A DNA stretch of 13,220 bases from an uncultured Pseudomonadota bacterium. Its GTDB lineage: Bacteria > Pseudomonadota > Gammaproteobacteria > Burkholderiales > SG8-41. A program made the translations under genes and the position numbers. This document shows positions 1 through 5,812 of the stretch, piece after piece; position 1 is the stretch's first letter, and each line of letters begins with the position of its first letter. The stretch lies in contig CAMPGR010000107.1 of the NCBI GenBank assembly GCA_946885605.1, forward strand, positions 1 through 13,220, given 5' to 3'. Under the pieces are notes generated by a model. It was given only the letters and a program-made list of their open reading frames with translations. It had not been told where the DNA came from and did not search any database.

Positions 1-61
1 GCACGGAGAGCGCATGATGCTCCTCGCGGATGGTCGCTGCCGCGTCGGCGTATGCGCTCAC
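1..61 (-). CDS. Partial CDS, N-terminal 20 residues, possibly hemerythrin-like
   Basis: A GTG start overlaps the ccoS stop as GTGA, and the frame stays open to the window edge. Only about 20 residues are visible: M-S-A-Y-A-D-A-A-A-T-I-R-E-E-H-H-A-L-S-V. The IREEHHALSV segment resembles the first helix of hemerythrin/HHE domains, which usually begin with an I-x-x-E-H-x-x-L pattern whose His binds the di-iron centre. Translational coupling to ccoS is inferred from the overlap. It does not look like the hydrophobic start of CcoN, which often follows ccoS. Too little is visible to be sure of the family. Confidence 0.4.
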   Translation of the reverse strand, partial: MSAYADAAATIREEHHALSV

Positions 62-228
62 GCCTCGCCCCTCTGCCGATCATGCGGCGGACCATCGTCC
101 GTGACGACGCGATGCGCCGGCCCTTCGAGGTTGTCGAACTGGCCGCTTGCAAGGGCCCACCAAAAGAGCGCGCCGATCGCGAATACCAGTGCGACACTGA
201 GCGGAGTTAGCAGATAGAGAATTTCCAT
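58..228 (-). CDS. ccoS: CcoS/FixS, cbb3-type cytochrome c oxidase assembly protein
   Basis: A 56-residue membrane protein. It starts MEILYLLTPLSVALVFAIG, has one transmembrane helix (about residues 4-26), then the family's signature FWWALASGQFDNLEGP (residues 22-37), and ends in a short polar tail. CcoS is needed to mature the cbb3 oxidase, the high-affinity terminal oxidase used at low oxygen; family work points to heme/copper insertion into CcoN together with the copper ATPase CcoI. The length is normal for the family. The start is fixed by the conserved MEILY beginning. No strong ribosome site is visible (GAG about 8 bases upstream). The usual neighbour ccoI is missing: only a remnant lies upstream. 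The next gene begins inside the ccoS stop codon. A possible FNR-dependent promoter lies 30-71 bases upstream. Confidence 0.92.
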   Translation of the reverse strand: MEILYLLTPLSVALVFAIGALFWWALASGQFDNLEGPAHRVVTDDGPPHDRQRGEA

Positions 229-257
229 AGCACGAGCTCATGCAAGCCACCCCCGGC

Positions 258-299
258 AGTTTAACAAAGGCGCCGACGAAGCGTTTTGACGCAGATCAA
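258..299 (-). promoter_or_regulatory. Candidate FNR/ANR-dependent promoter for ccoS
   Basis: The sequence TTGAC-GCAG-ATCAA at 286-299 matches the FNR/ANR consensus TTGAT-N4-ATCAA at nine of ten positions. On the minus strand a TAAACT hexamer (plus-strand 258-263) could be the -10 element, which would put transcription start near 251. The box centre (292.5) is then about 41.5 bases upstream, the standard position for a class II FNR-activated promoter. cbb3 genes are commonly under FNR/ANR control, so the context fits. The box also stands next to a damaged ccoI, so it may be a relic or chance match. Confidence 0.6.
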
Positions 300-348
300 T
301 GTCCCTGCGCGGGAACCTCACGCCACGTCGCGGGCCCCTCGGGAGGGA

Positions 349-521
349 GCCGTGTTCGACGATCGCCTGCGCGACCGCTGGCGGCGGGCAGCACGTGAGC
401 TGGGCCTTGCCGTTCTATCTGCACTTCGCGCTTCTCACTTCGCACCCGCAAGCGGCAGGCCGCAATGGAAGCAATCCGCGGCCACCGGAACCGCGCCGGC
501 GACAAGGTAGGCGACGCTCAT
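349..521 (-). pseudogene. ccoI: Decayed N-terminal fragment of ccoI/fixI (copper-translocating P-type ATPase)
   Basis: Reading from an ATG at 521, one frame gives a CFHCGLPLAGA segment (residues 17-27) and stops at 435. Continuing in another frame over about 349-414 gives NGKAQLTCCPPPAVAQAIVEHG. CcoI proteins begin with a metal-binding domain of the form C-x-H-C-(G/A)-L-P, followed about 25-30 residues later by C-C-(A/P)-G-C-Q-A-V-A-(Q/E)-A-I-V. Both parts are recognisable here in the right order and spacing, but they are separated by a frame change and stop codons, and the G-C-Q part of the second motif has been eroded to P-P. The remaining ~700 residues (HMA, phosphorylation and ATP-binding domains) are absent before ccoS. 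I read this as a pseudogene remnant; family assignment is from memory of the motifs. Confidence 0.6.
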
Positions 522-691
522 GCGTGCAGTGCCTGCGCGTCGACCGCGCGGACCTCGCAAGACGTATTCAGCAACATGCCCTGGAGAGTAGGAAAAAAGG
601 CCGAATGCGCGTTTGGACTTATACCAAGTTCGGCGGCTGCAGCGATGCCCGGCTTTCGTCTCCACGGCGCTTCGCGTTTGCACTGTCGAGC
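522..691. other. Non-coding stretch with no recognised feature
   Basis: Between the ccoI remnant and the aat promoter I find no convincing gene, RNA or repeat. An AG-rich patch with a run of A at 590-598 breaks the otherwise GC-rich sequence. On the minus strand a frame ends in a TGA that overlaps the ATG of the ccoI remnant (ATGA at 518-521). This would suit the end of an upstream gene such as ccoH, but the residues are not recognisable. Confidence 0.4.
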
Positions 692-719
692 GCGACATCC
701 TCGCGAAAGCCCATAAAAT
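692..719 (+). promoter_or_regulatory. Candidate sigma-70 promoter of aat, giving a leaderless transcript
   Basis: GCGACA (692-697; four of six to TTGACA) is followed by a 16-base spacer and TAAAAT (714-719; five of six to TATAAT). The hexamer ends six bases before the aat ATG, so transcription should begin at or very near the start codon. No Shine-Dalgarno sequence lies in the gap. The same layout recurs before pyrD. Confidence 0.5.
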
Positions 720-725
720 TGACGC

Positions 726-1424
726 ATGATCCCATGGCTGAGTGCCCATGATCCCTTTCCTCCCGTCACGCACGCGCTGCGCGAGCCGAACGGGCTCCTT
801 GCCGCCGGTGGGGATCTTTCGGTGGAGCGCCTCACCGAGGCGTACCGGAACGGCATATTTCCCTGGTACTCCGAGGGCCAGCCGCTCCTCTGGTGGTCGC
901 CCAACCCGCGAATGGTCCTGTTTCCGCGCGAGTTCAAGCTTTCGCGTTCGCTGCGCAAGCGCCTGCGGCGCCGCGATTACGTGATCCGCACGGACCATGC
1001 GTTCGAAGCGGTGATGCGGGCGTGCGCCGCGCCGCGCACCGGTCAGCTGGGCACGTGGATCACGGAGGACATGATCAGGGCTTACGGCGCCTTGCACCGG
1101 CGCGGACGGGCGCATTCGGTCGAGACATGGGTCGGGGGAGAGCTCGCGGGGGGACTCTACGGGGTCGCGCTCGGGCGGATGTTCTACGGCGAATCGATGT
1201 TCGCGCGCGCGACCGACGCCTCGAAGATCGCGCTCGCGCATCTCGTGCGCCAGCTCCAGCGCTGGAACTTCGGGATGATCGACTGCCAGATGCAGACGGC
1301 GCACCTTGCCTCGTTCGGCGCACGCGAAATCCCGCGGGCCGAGTTTATGCGTAAACTGGCGGAATTGGTAAACTACCCTCAGGCCCCGGACGAGTGGCAC
1401 TTCGACGATGACCTATTTGACTGA
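726..1424 (+). CDS. aat: Leucyl/phenylalanyl-tRNA--protein transferase
   Basis: A 232-residue cytoplasmic enzyme that transfers Leu or Phe from aminoacyl-tRNA to proteins with N-terminal Arg or Lys, marking them for ClpS/ClpAP (N-end rule). Family hallmarks are the start [17 protein letters not shown], the ...[10 protein letters not shown] segment (residues 23-32), [10 protein letters not shown] (56-65), and [18 protein letters not shown] (142-159). Glu156 and Gln188 line up exactly with the catalytically important residues of E. coli Aat, and total length is nearly identical (234 in E. coli). The ATG at 726 gives the usual family start. The 3' end overlaps the start of bpt by 17 bases, so the two N-end-rule transferases are almost certainly co-transcribed and coupled. 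Confidence 0.96.
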   Translation: MIPWLSAHDPFPPVTHALREPNGLLAAGGDLSVERLTEAYRNGIFPWYSEGQPLLWWSPNPRMVLFPREFKLSRSLRKRLRRRDYVIRTDHAFEAVMRACAAPRTGQLGTWITEDMIRAYGALHRRGRAHSVETWVGGELAGGLYGVALGRMFYGESMFARATDASKIALAHLVRQLQRWNFGMIDCQMQTAHLASFGAREIPRAEFMRKLAELVNYPQAPDEWHFDDDLFD

Positions 1425-2133
1425 TTTTCCGCTGTCGGTGCTGCAGTTCTACGCGACGGCGCCGTATCCGTGCAGCTACCTGCCGGACCGGATGGCGCGC
1501 TCGCAGGTTGCGACGCCCAGCCACCTCATCGACGGGCCGGTGTACAGCGAGCTCGTGCGCGCGGGCTTCCGCCGCAGCGGCGCCTTTACCTATCGCCCGT
1601 ACTGCGATCACTGCCGCGCCTGCGTGCCGGTCCGGATACTGGCGGAAGAGTTCCGCCCGAACCGCGTGCAGCGCCGCACCTGGAAAAAGCACTCGGAGCT
1701 CACCGCCGAGGTGCTCGAGCTCAAGTACAGCGCCGAGCATTACGCGCTCTACCTGCGCTACCAGTCGCGGCGTCACGCGGGCGGCGGGATGGACCAGGAC
1801 AGCCGCGAGCAGTACCGCCACTTCCTCCTCCAGAGCAACGTCGATTCGAAGCTCGTCGAGTTCCGCGAGGACGGGTTGCTTCGCATGATCAGCATCATCG
1901 ACGAGCTGCAGGACGGCGTGTCGTCGGTGTACACGTTCTTCGATCCGGACGCCCCCGGCGGCAGCTTCGGCACCTACAATATCCTGTGGCAGATCGACCT
2001 TTGCCGCCGGCTCGATCTCCCCTATCTCTATCTCGGCTACTGGATCCGGCAGAGCCGCAAGATGGCCTACAAGATCCAGTTCCAGCCGATGCAGGGGCTC
2101 ATCGACGGGCGCTGGCAGCCGGTCACCGCGTAG
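1408..2133 (+). CDS. bpt: Aspartate/glutamate leucyltransferase (bacterial ATE homologue)
   Basis: A 241-residue member of the R-transferase (ATE1-like) family. Bpt adds Leu from Leu-tRNA to proteins with N-terminal Asp or Glu, so acidic N termini also enter the ClpS pathway. Visible hallmarks are the N-terminal Y-P-C-S-Y-L-P (Cys22), A-R-S-Q-V-A-T-P, the G-F-R-R-S-G segment, and Y-C-D-H-C-R-A-C (Cys66, 69, 72). The C-terminal N-acyltransferase-like half includes [10 protein letters not shown] and [17 protein letters not shown]. The start ATG lies inside the 3' end of aat, which supports translational coupling. Length and order match the usual aat-bpt pair of beta- and gammaproteobacteria. 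No unusual residues noticed. Confidence 0.95.
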   Translation: MTYLTDFPLSVLQFYATAPYPCSYLPDRMARSQVATPSHLIDGPVYSELVRAGFRRSGAFTYRPYCDHCRACVPVRILAEEFRPNRVQRRTWKKHSELTAEVLELKYSAEHYALYLRYQSRRHAGGGMDQDSREQYRHFLLQSNVDSKLVEFREDGLLRMISIIDELQDGVSSVYTFFDPDAPGGSFGTYNILWQIDLCRRLDLPYLYLGYWIRQSRKMAYKIQFQPMQGLIDGRWQPVTA

Positions 2134-2172
2134 CCTCCGCTCGCGCGCCGCCTTGCGGCCCCTTCGATGCGC

Positions 2173-2200
2173 GCGGCACAGGCGCTCGATGAAGTAAAAT
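2173..2200 (+). promoter_or_regulatory. Candidate promoter of pyrD, giving a leaderless transcript
   Basis: GCGGCA (2173-2178; weak, three of six to TTGACA), a 16-base spacer and TAAAAT (2195-2200; five of six to TATAAT). The -10 ends six bases before the pyrD ATG, just as for aat, and there is no Shine-Dalgarno motif between. It would give pyrD and the genes after it their own start within the longer cluster. The weak -35 keeps this tentative. Confidence 0.4.
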
Positions 2201-2206
2201 GCGCCT

Positions 2207-3238
2207 ATGTACGCGCTGTTGCGCCCGCTGCTGTTCCGGCTCGATGCCGAAACGGCGCATCATCTCACGCTCACTTCCCTCAAACGCCTCCGCGGTTTCG
2301 GCTTGCCGCCTGAACCGGCGGCACCCCCATCGTGCGCGCGCAATATCATGGGGCTTCGGTTCGCGAGCCCGGTCGGTCTCGCAGCGGGACTCGACAAGAA
2401 CGGCGAATACATCGATGCGTTGGCCGCACTCGGCTTCGGCTTCATCGAGGTGGGCACGGTCACCCCGCGCCCGCAGCCCGGCAACCCTCGCCCGCGGCTC
2501 TTCCGCGTCGAGCGCGCACACGCGCTGATCAACCGCATGGGGTTCAACAACACGGGCGTCGAGCGTCTCGTGGAGAACGTGCGGCGGGCGCGTTATCGCG
2601 GCGTGCTGGGGATCAACATAGGGAAGAACTTCGACACGCCCCTCGAGCGCGCAGGCGAGGATTATGTGGATTGCCTCCGCGCGGTCTATCCCTACGCGAG
2701 CTATGTCACGGTCAACATCTCTTCGCCCAACACCGCGGGGCTGCGCAAGCTGCAGGAGTCCGATGCGCTCGAGCACCTGCTCGGGACGTTGACCGCGGAA
2801 CGGGAGAAGCTCGCGGATCGGCACGGCAGGCGCGTGCCGCTTGCGCTCAAGATCGCGCCCGATCTCGACGAGACGCAAGTGGCTGCAATCGCCGACCTGC
2901 TCCACCGGCAAGGCATCGATGCCGTGATCGCCACGAACACAACGACCGCGCGCGATGGCGTGGCAACCCTCCGGCACGGCAACGAGGCCGGGGGACTCAG
3001 CGGCGCACCGCTCACGGCGCGCGCGGGCAAGGTGGTGCGCATGCTGGCCCGGGCGCTCGGGGCGGACTTCCCGATCATCGGCGTCGGGGGCATCATGAAA
3101 GGCGAGGACGCCCGTGAACGCATCGCCGCCGGCGCGAGCCTGGTGCAACTGTACACCGGCCTGATCTACCGGGGTCCGGCGCTGGTGCGCGAATGCACAG
3201 ACGCGCTTTGCGGCACTGATCGCGGGGGCACTCCATGA
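2207..3238 (+). CDS. pyrD: Dihydroorotate dehydrogenase (quinone), class 2
   Basis: A 343-residue FMN enzyme that oxidises dihydroorotate to orotate in pyrimidine synthesis, passing electrons to the quinone pool at the inner membrane. The N-terminal helix pair typical of class 2 (residues 1-30, [13 protein letters not shown]) binds membrane and quinone. Then come [14 protein letters not shown] (54-67), the substrate-binding N-R-M-G-F-N-N (109-115), [11 protein letters not shown] (170-180) with the class 2 catalytic serine at position 173, and the FMN phosphate loop IIGVGGI (290-296). Length is normal. The stop overlaps the rnfB start as ATGA. A promoter directly before the ATG is possible. 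Confidence 0.96.
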   Translation: MYALLRPLLFRLDAETAHHLTLTSLKRLRGFGLPPEPAAPPSCARNIMGLRFASPVGLAAGLDKNGEYIDALAALGFGFIEVGTVTPRPQPGNPRPRLFRVERAHALINRMGFNNTGVERLVENVRRARYRGVLGINIGKNFDTPLERAGEDYVDCLRAVYPYASYVTVNISSPNTAGLRKLQESDALEHLLGTLTAEREKLADRHGRRVPLALKIAPDLDETQVAAIADLLHRQGIDAVIATNTTTARDGVATLRHGNEAGGLSGAPLTARAGKVVRMLARALGADFPIIGVGGIMKGEDARERIAAGASLVQLYTGLIYRGPALVRECTDALCGTDRGGTP

Positions 3239-3858
3239 ATCGCCTCGATCCATCCGCGGACGCAATCGACGCCGTGCTCCCGCAGACGCAGTGCGGCAAG
3301 TGCAGCCATGCCGGCTGTCGGCCCTATGCCGAAGCGATCCTGCGCGGCGAGGCCGACGTGAACCAGTGTCCGCCAGGCGGAGACGAGGTCGCGCGGGATA
3401 TCGCCGCACTGCTCGGCGTTCCGGCGAAACCGCTCAATACCGCGTTCGGCGTACATCGCGCCCCAGAGGTGGCGGTCATCGACGAAACGGCGTGCATAGG
3501 GTGCCGGCTCTGCATCCAGGCGTGCCCCGTCGACGCGATCGTGGGCGCGGCAAAGTTGATGCATACCGTGATCGCCGACGAATGCACGGGGTGCGAGTTG
3601 TGCGTGCCGCCATGCCCGGTGGACTGCATCCGCATCGAGGAGCGGAAGGAGACGCCAACCGACGAAGCGAAGCGCGCTGCGGCCGCGCGCGCACGGCGGC
3701 GGTTCGCGGCGAGGAACGCACGTCTGGCCGCGGAGCGCGAAGCGCGTGAGGCACGGCTCATCGCATCGCGCGAAGCGGCGGCTGAGGAGCGCAAGCGCGC
3801 GACGATACGCAAGGCAATCGCGCGCGCGCACGCGCGATTGCAGCAACGGGGGCGCTGA
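3235..3858 (+). CDS. rnfB: RnfB/RsxB-type iron-sulfur protein, without membrane anchor
   Basis: A 207-residue protein predicted to carry three [4Fe-4S] clusters. The RnfB-type Fe-S domain has Cys20-x2-Cys23-x4-Cys28-x16-Cys45. It is followed by two ferredoxin motifs, Cys87-x2-Cys90-x2-Cys93-x3-Cys97 and Cys117-x2-Cys120-x2-Cys123-x3-Cys127. From about residue 135 onward the chain is a highly charged Ala/Arg/Glu helix, probably a coiled coil. Classical RnfB starts with a hydrophobic membrane helix; this one begins directly at the Fe-S domain, so it looks soluble. No rnfA, C, D, G or E is present in the window. In enterobacteria the whole rsx operon precedes nth, and here only the B subunit keeps that place. 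The ATGA overlap couples it to pyrD. Its electron partner is unknown. Confidence 0.9.
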   Translation: MNRLDPSADAIDAVLPQTQCGKCSHAGCRPYAEAILRGEADVNQCPPGGDEVARDIAALLGVPAKPLNTAFGVHRAPEVAVIDETACIGCRLCIQACPVDAIVGAAKLMHTVIADECTGCELCVPPCPVDCIRIEERKETPTDEAKRAAAARARRRFAARNARLAAEREAREARLIASREAAAEERKRATIRKAIARAHARLQQRGR

Positions 3859-3922
3859 TGGTCTCGCGCGTAGAGATGCCCGATCCGATCATGCTCGCAG
3901 CGTGGCGGGCGGCGCCCCCGGC

Positions 3923-4570
3923 ATGAATCGCACCAAGATACGCGAAGTGTTCAGCCGATTGCGCGCCGCCAATCCAGCGCCGCGCAGCGAGCTCGAGTTC
4001 AGCTCGCCGTTCGAACTGCTGATCGCGGTCATACTCTCGGCGCAGGCGACGGACAAGAGCGTCAATCTCGCCACCCGCGAGCTCTTTCGCGTCGCCAATA
4101 CCCCGCAGGGCATGCTCGCGCTCGGGCAAGAGGGGCTCGAACGCTATATCAAGCGCATCGGCCTCTACCGCACCAAGGCCAAGAACATCCTCGCCGCGTG
4201 CAGACTGCTCGTCGAGGCGCACGGGGGCGAGGTGCCGCGCACGCGCGAGGAACTGGAGCGCCTGCCCGGCGTGGGCCGCAAGACCGCCAACGTGATCCTC
4301 AATACGGCGTTCGGGGAACCGGCCATCGCGGTCGATACCCATATCTTCCGGGTGGCAAACCGCACCGGGATCGCGCCCGGCCGTAATGTCCTTGAGGTCG
4401 AACGGAAGCTCATGAAAGTGGTGCCCGAGGAATTCCGCCGCAATGCGCATCACTGGCTCATCCTCCACGGCCGCTACATCTGCCGGGCACGCAAGCCGGA
4501 TTGCGGGCGGTGCATCATCAACGACCTCTGCGAGTACCGTTACAAGACGGTGGCGAAAGCCACTGCGTGA
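3923..4570 (+). CDS. nth: Endonuclease III (DNA glycosylase/AP lyase)
   Basis: A 215-residue base-excision-repair enzyme that removes oxidised pyrimidines and nicks at abasic sites. The helix-hairpin-helix L-P-G-V-G-R-K-T-A-N-V (114-124) carries the catalytic Lys120, and V-D-T-H contains Asp138. The C-terminal [4Fe-4S] cluster is bound by Cys187-x6-Cys194-x2-Cys197-x5-Cys203. All of these fall at the same numbers as in E. coli Nth. The frame is open further upstream, but I chose the ATG at 3923 because MNRTKIREVFSRL matches the family start; the longer version would overlap rnfB by over 100 bases with low-complexity sequence. A 16-codon reading frame ends on this ATG (see findings). The next gene follows after 21 bases. 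Confidence 0.95.
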   Translation: MNRTKIREVFSRLRAANPAPRSELEFSSPFELLIAVILSAQATDKSVNLATRELFRVANTPQGMLALGQEGLERYIKRIGLYRTKAKNILAACRLLVEAHGGEVPRTREELERLPGVGRKTANVILNTAFGEPAIAVDTHIFRVANRTGIAPGRNVLEVERKLMKVVPEEFRRNAHHWLILHGRYICRARKPDCGRCIINDLCEYRYKTVAKATA

Positions 4571-4591
4571 CCCCCATCCTCACCCCGCCCG

Positions 4592-5023
4592 ATGTTCCAG
4601 CCCTCACGCGACGAAGTCCGGCAGTTCTTTTTCGATACCTGGACAAAATACCGGCGCGGCGAGCCGCTGGAGGGCCTCGAGCGCATTGCGATACAGGTCA
4701 TTCTTTTGCATCCCGAGTATCACGGCATGCTGGAGCGGCCCGAGGAGTACCGGGCCCGCGACTACGGGCCCGAGTCAGGAGAGATGAATCCGTTCCTGCA
4801 CCTCGCGCTGCATCTCGCGATAGAGGAGCAGATCGCGATCGATCAGCCGCGCGGCATACAGGCGCACTACCAGCGCCTGCTCGCGAAGACGGGCTCCGAG
4901 CACGACGCAAAGCATGCCGTGTTGGAATGCCTGGGAGAGACGCTGTGGCGCGCGCAGCGCGAAGGCGCGCCTCCCGACGAGGAGAGCTACCTCGAGTGCC
5001 TCGAACGGCGCTCTAGTACTTGA
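4592..5023 (+). CDS. DUF1841 family protein
   Basis: A 143-residue soluble protein. It starts M-F-Q-P-S-R-D-E-V-R-Q-F-F-F-D-T-W and contains NPFLHLALHLAIEEQI (about residues 68-83), which I recognise as typical of DUF1841, a family common in beta- and gammaproteobacteria with no known function. No signal peptide, membrane helix or metal motif is evident. It appears to be the last gene of the pyrD-rnfB-nth cluster. Its final four codons (11 bases) overlap the end of the convergent cytochrome gene, so the two transcripts are antisense at their 3' ends and no terminator can lie between them. Confidence 0.85.
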   Translation: MFQPSRDEVRQFFFDTWTKYRRGEPLEGLERIAIQVILLHPEYHGMLERPEEYRARDYGPESGEMNPFLHLALHLAIEEQIAIDQPRGIQAHYQRLLAKTGSEHDAKHAVLECLGETLWRAQREGAPPDEESYLECLERRSST

Positions 5024-5333
5024 CGTAGAGGCCGCGCTGCATGGAATAGAACGCGGCGAGATCGGATATATCGCGCTTGGAGAGGTTCGCGGCCTGTGGC
5101 GCCATGATTGCATTCTTCCGCGCGCCGGATTTGTAATCGTTCAGCACTTTCACGAGATAGTCGTAGTGCTGCCCGGCGATCTTCGGAAACTGAGGGGAAG
5201 GACTGTTGCCGTCCGGGCCGTGGCACGCAGCGCACGGCTTCGATTTCTCCCGGCCCGCAACCGGATCGGAAGCGAAAGCACTCGCTGTTGCAAACGCCAT
5301 TGCAGCGAACGCGATCAGTACGTGTTTTTTCAT
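5013..5333 (-). CDS. Small secreted class I c-type cytochrome (c553/c4-like)
   Basis: A 106-residue monoheme cytochrome c. Residues 1-21 form a Sec signal peptide (M-K-K-H-V-L-I-A..., cleavage likely near A-F-A-S). The mature part has heme motif C-A-A-C-H (34-38), the F-P-K-I-A-G-Q-H-Y-D-Y-L segment typical of cytochrome c4/c553 domains, and Met77 in the A-I-M-A-P stretch as likely sixth ligand. It should act in the periplasm as an electron carrier. The frame is open further upstream, but the ATG at 5333 is set by the signal peptide and a strong ribosome site. It lies 16 bases downstream of a second, related cytochrome gene; the pair probably arose by duplication. Confidence 0.92.
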   Translation of the reverse strand: MKKHVLIAFAAMAFATASAFASDPVAGREKSKPCAACHGPDGNSPSPQFPKIAGQHYDYLVKVLNDYKSGARKNAIMAPQAANLSKRDISDLAAFYSMQRGLYVKY

Positions 5334-5339
5334 TTCGAG

Positions 5340-5348
5340 TTTCCTCCC
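5340..5348 (-). promoter_or_regulatory. Ribosome binding site of the downstream cytochrome gene
   Basis: GGGAGGAAA on the minus strand, with GGAGG ending nine bases before the ATG at 5333. It is the clearest Shine-Dalgarno I noticed in the window. It decides the start of this gene over longer upstream starts and sits right after the stop codon of the preceding cytochrome. Confidence 0.8.
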
Positions 5349-5349
5349 G

Positions 5350-5694
5350 TTACTTCGCCGCCGCTTGCGGCTGGGGAGAGGCGTAATACGCGGCAAGATC
5401 GGCCATGTCCTGTTCGGACAGCGTGGCCGCGATCGCGCGCATGGAGGGATGGGCGCGCTCCCCGGATTTGTAGGCCTGCAACGCGCTCACTATGTATGCG
5501 GCATGCTGACCGCCGATCTTCGGCACGCTGTACACCTCGGGAAATGCGGTCTTGTAGCCCGGGATGCCATGGCATCCCGCGCACATCGAGTTCTTCTCGC
5601 TGCCCGCGGCAGCGTTGCCCTCCGCGGCGTGGAGCGGAAACGCCGCGGCTGCAAATGCCGAAGCGGCGACGAAGCGAATGATCGGAAGTCTCAT
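5350..5694 (-). CDS. Small secreted class I c-type cytochrome (c553/c4-like)
   Basis: A 114-residue monoheme cytochrome c. The signal peptide is M-R-L-P-I-I-R-F-V-A-A-S-A-F-A... with likely cleavage after L-H-A-A (about 24). The heme motif is C-A-G-C-H (38-42), followed by P-K-I-G-G-Q-H-A-A-Y-I, and Met85 (H-P-S-M-R) is the probable sixth ligand. It is first of a two-gene unit with the next cytochrome, whose layout it shares (heme near residue 38, K-I-x-G-Q-H, Y-K-S-G, D-L-A-A-x-Y). The ATG at 5694 was chosen because the signal peptide begins there; a longer frame upstream reads into the promoter region. The C terminus ends in a short Pro/Gln/Ala tail. The redox partner cannot be told from the sequence. 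Confidence 0.92.
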   Translation of the reverse strand: MRLPIIRFVAASAFAAAAFPLHAAEGNAAAGSEKNSMCAGCHGIPGYKTAFPEVYSVPKIGGQHAAYIVSALQAYKSGERAHPSMRAIAATLSEQDMADLAAYYASPQPQAAAK

Positions 5695-5731
5695 TTGATT
5701 TTTGTCGATAGCGGATCGTTTTGCGGGCGCT

Positions 5732-5760
5732 AGTATACCGGAAGGCGAGCATTGCGGCAC
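5732..5760 (-). promoter_or_regulatory. Candidate promoter of the cytochrome pair
   Basis: TATACT on the minus strand (plus-strand 5732-5737) matches five of six -10 bases and lies about 38 bases before the ATG at 5694. A -35 hexamer at 17-base spacing would be GTGCCG (5755-5760), which is poor, so an activator may be involved or the call may be wrong. Confidence 0.4.
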
Positions 5761-5780
5761 CCGGCACGATGCCCGATAAT
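5752..5780 (+). promoter_or_regulatory. Candidate sigma-70 promoter of the sulP-pduO unit
   Basis: TTGCGG (5752-5757), a 17-base spacer and GATAAT (5775-5780), about 32 bases before the GTG start at 5813. The -10 matches five of six and spacing is ideal; the -35 keeps only TTG. It overlaps the possible -35 of the divergent cytochrome promoter. Confidence 0.45.
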
Positions 5781-5812
5781 GCGGGCTGCGGCGCATCGTC
5801 GTCCTCGGCCTA

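Noticed and set aside
299..751. A 150-residue plus-strand open frame upstream of aat
   Set aside because: It is Arg/Ser/Pro-rich with no recognisable domain, overlaps the aat start in another frame, and runs antisense to the ccoI remnant.
2123..3409. A 428-residue open frame on the minus strand opposite pyrD and rnfB
   Set aside because: It spans two real plus-strand genes with all catalytic and cluster residues in place; the antisense product has no recognisable features.
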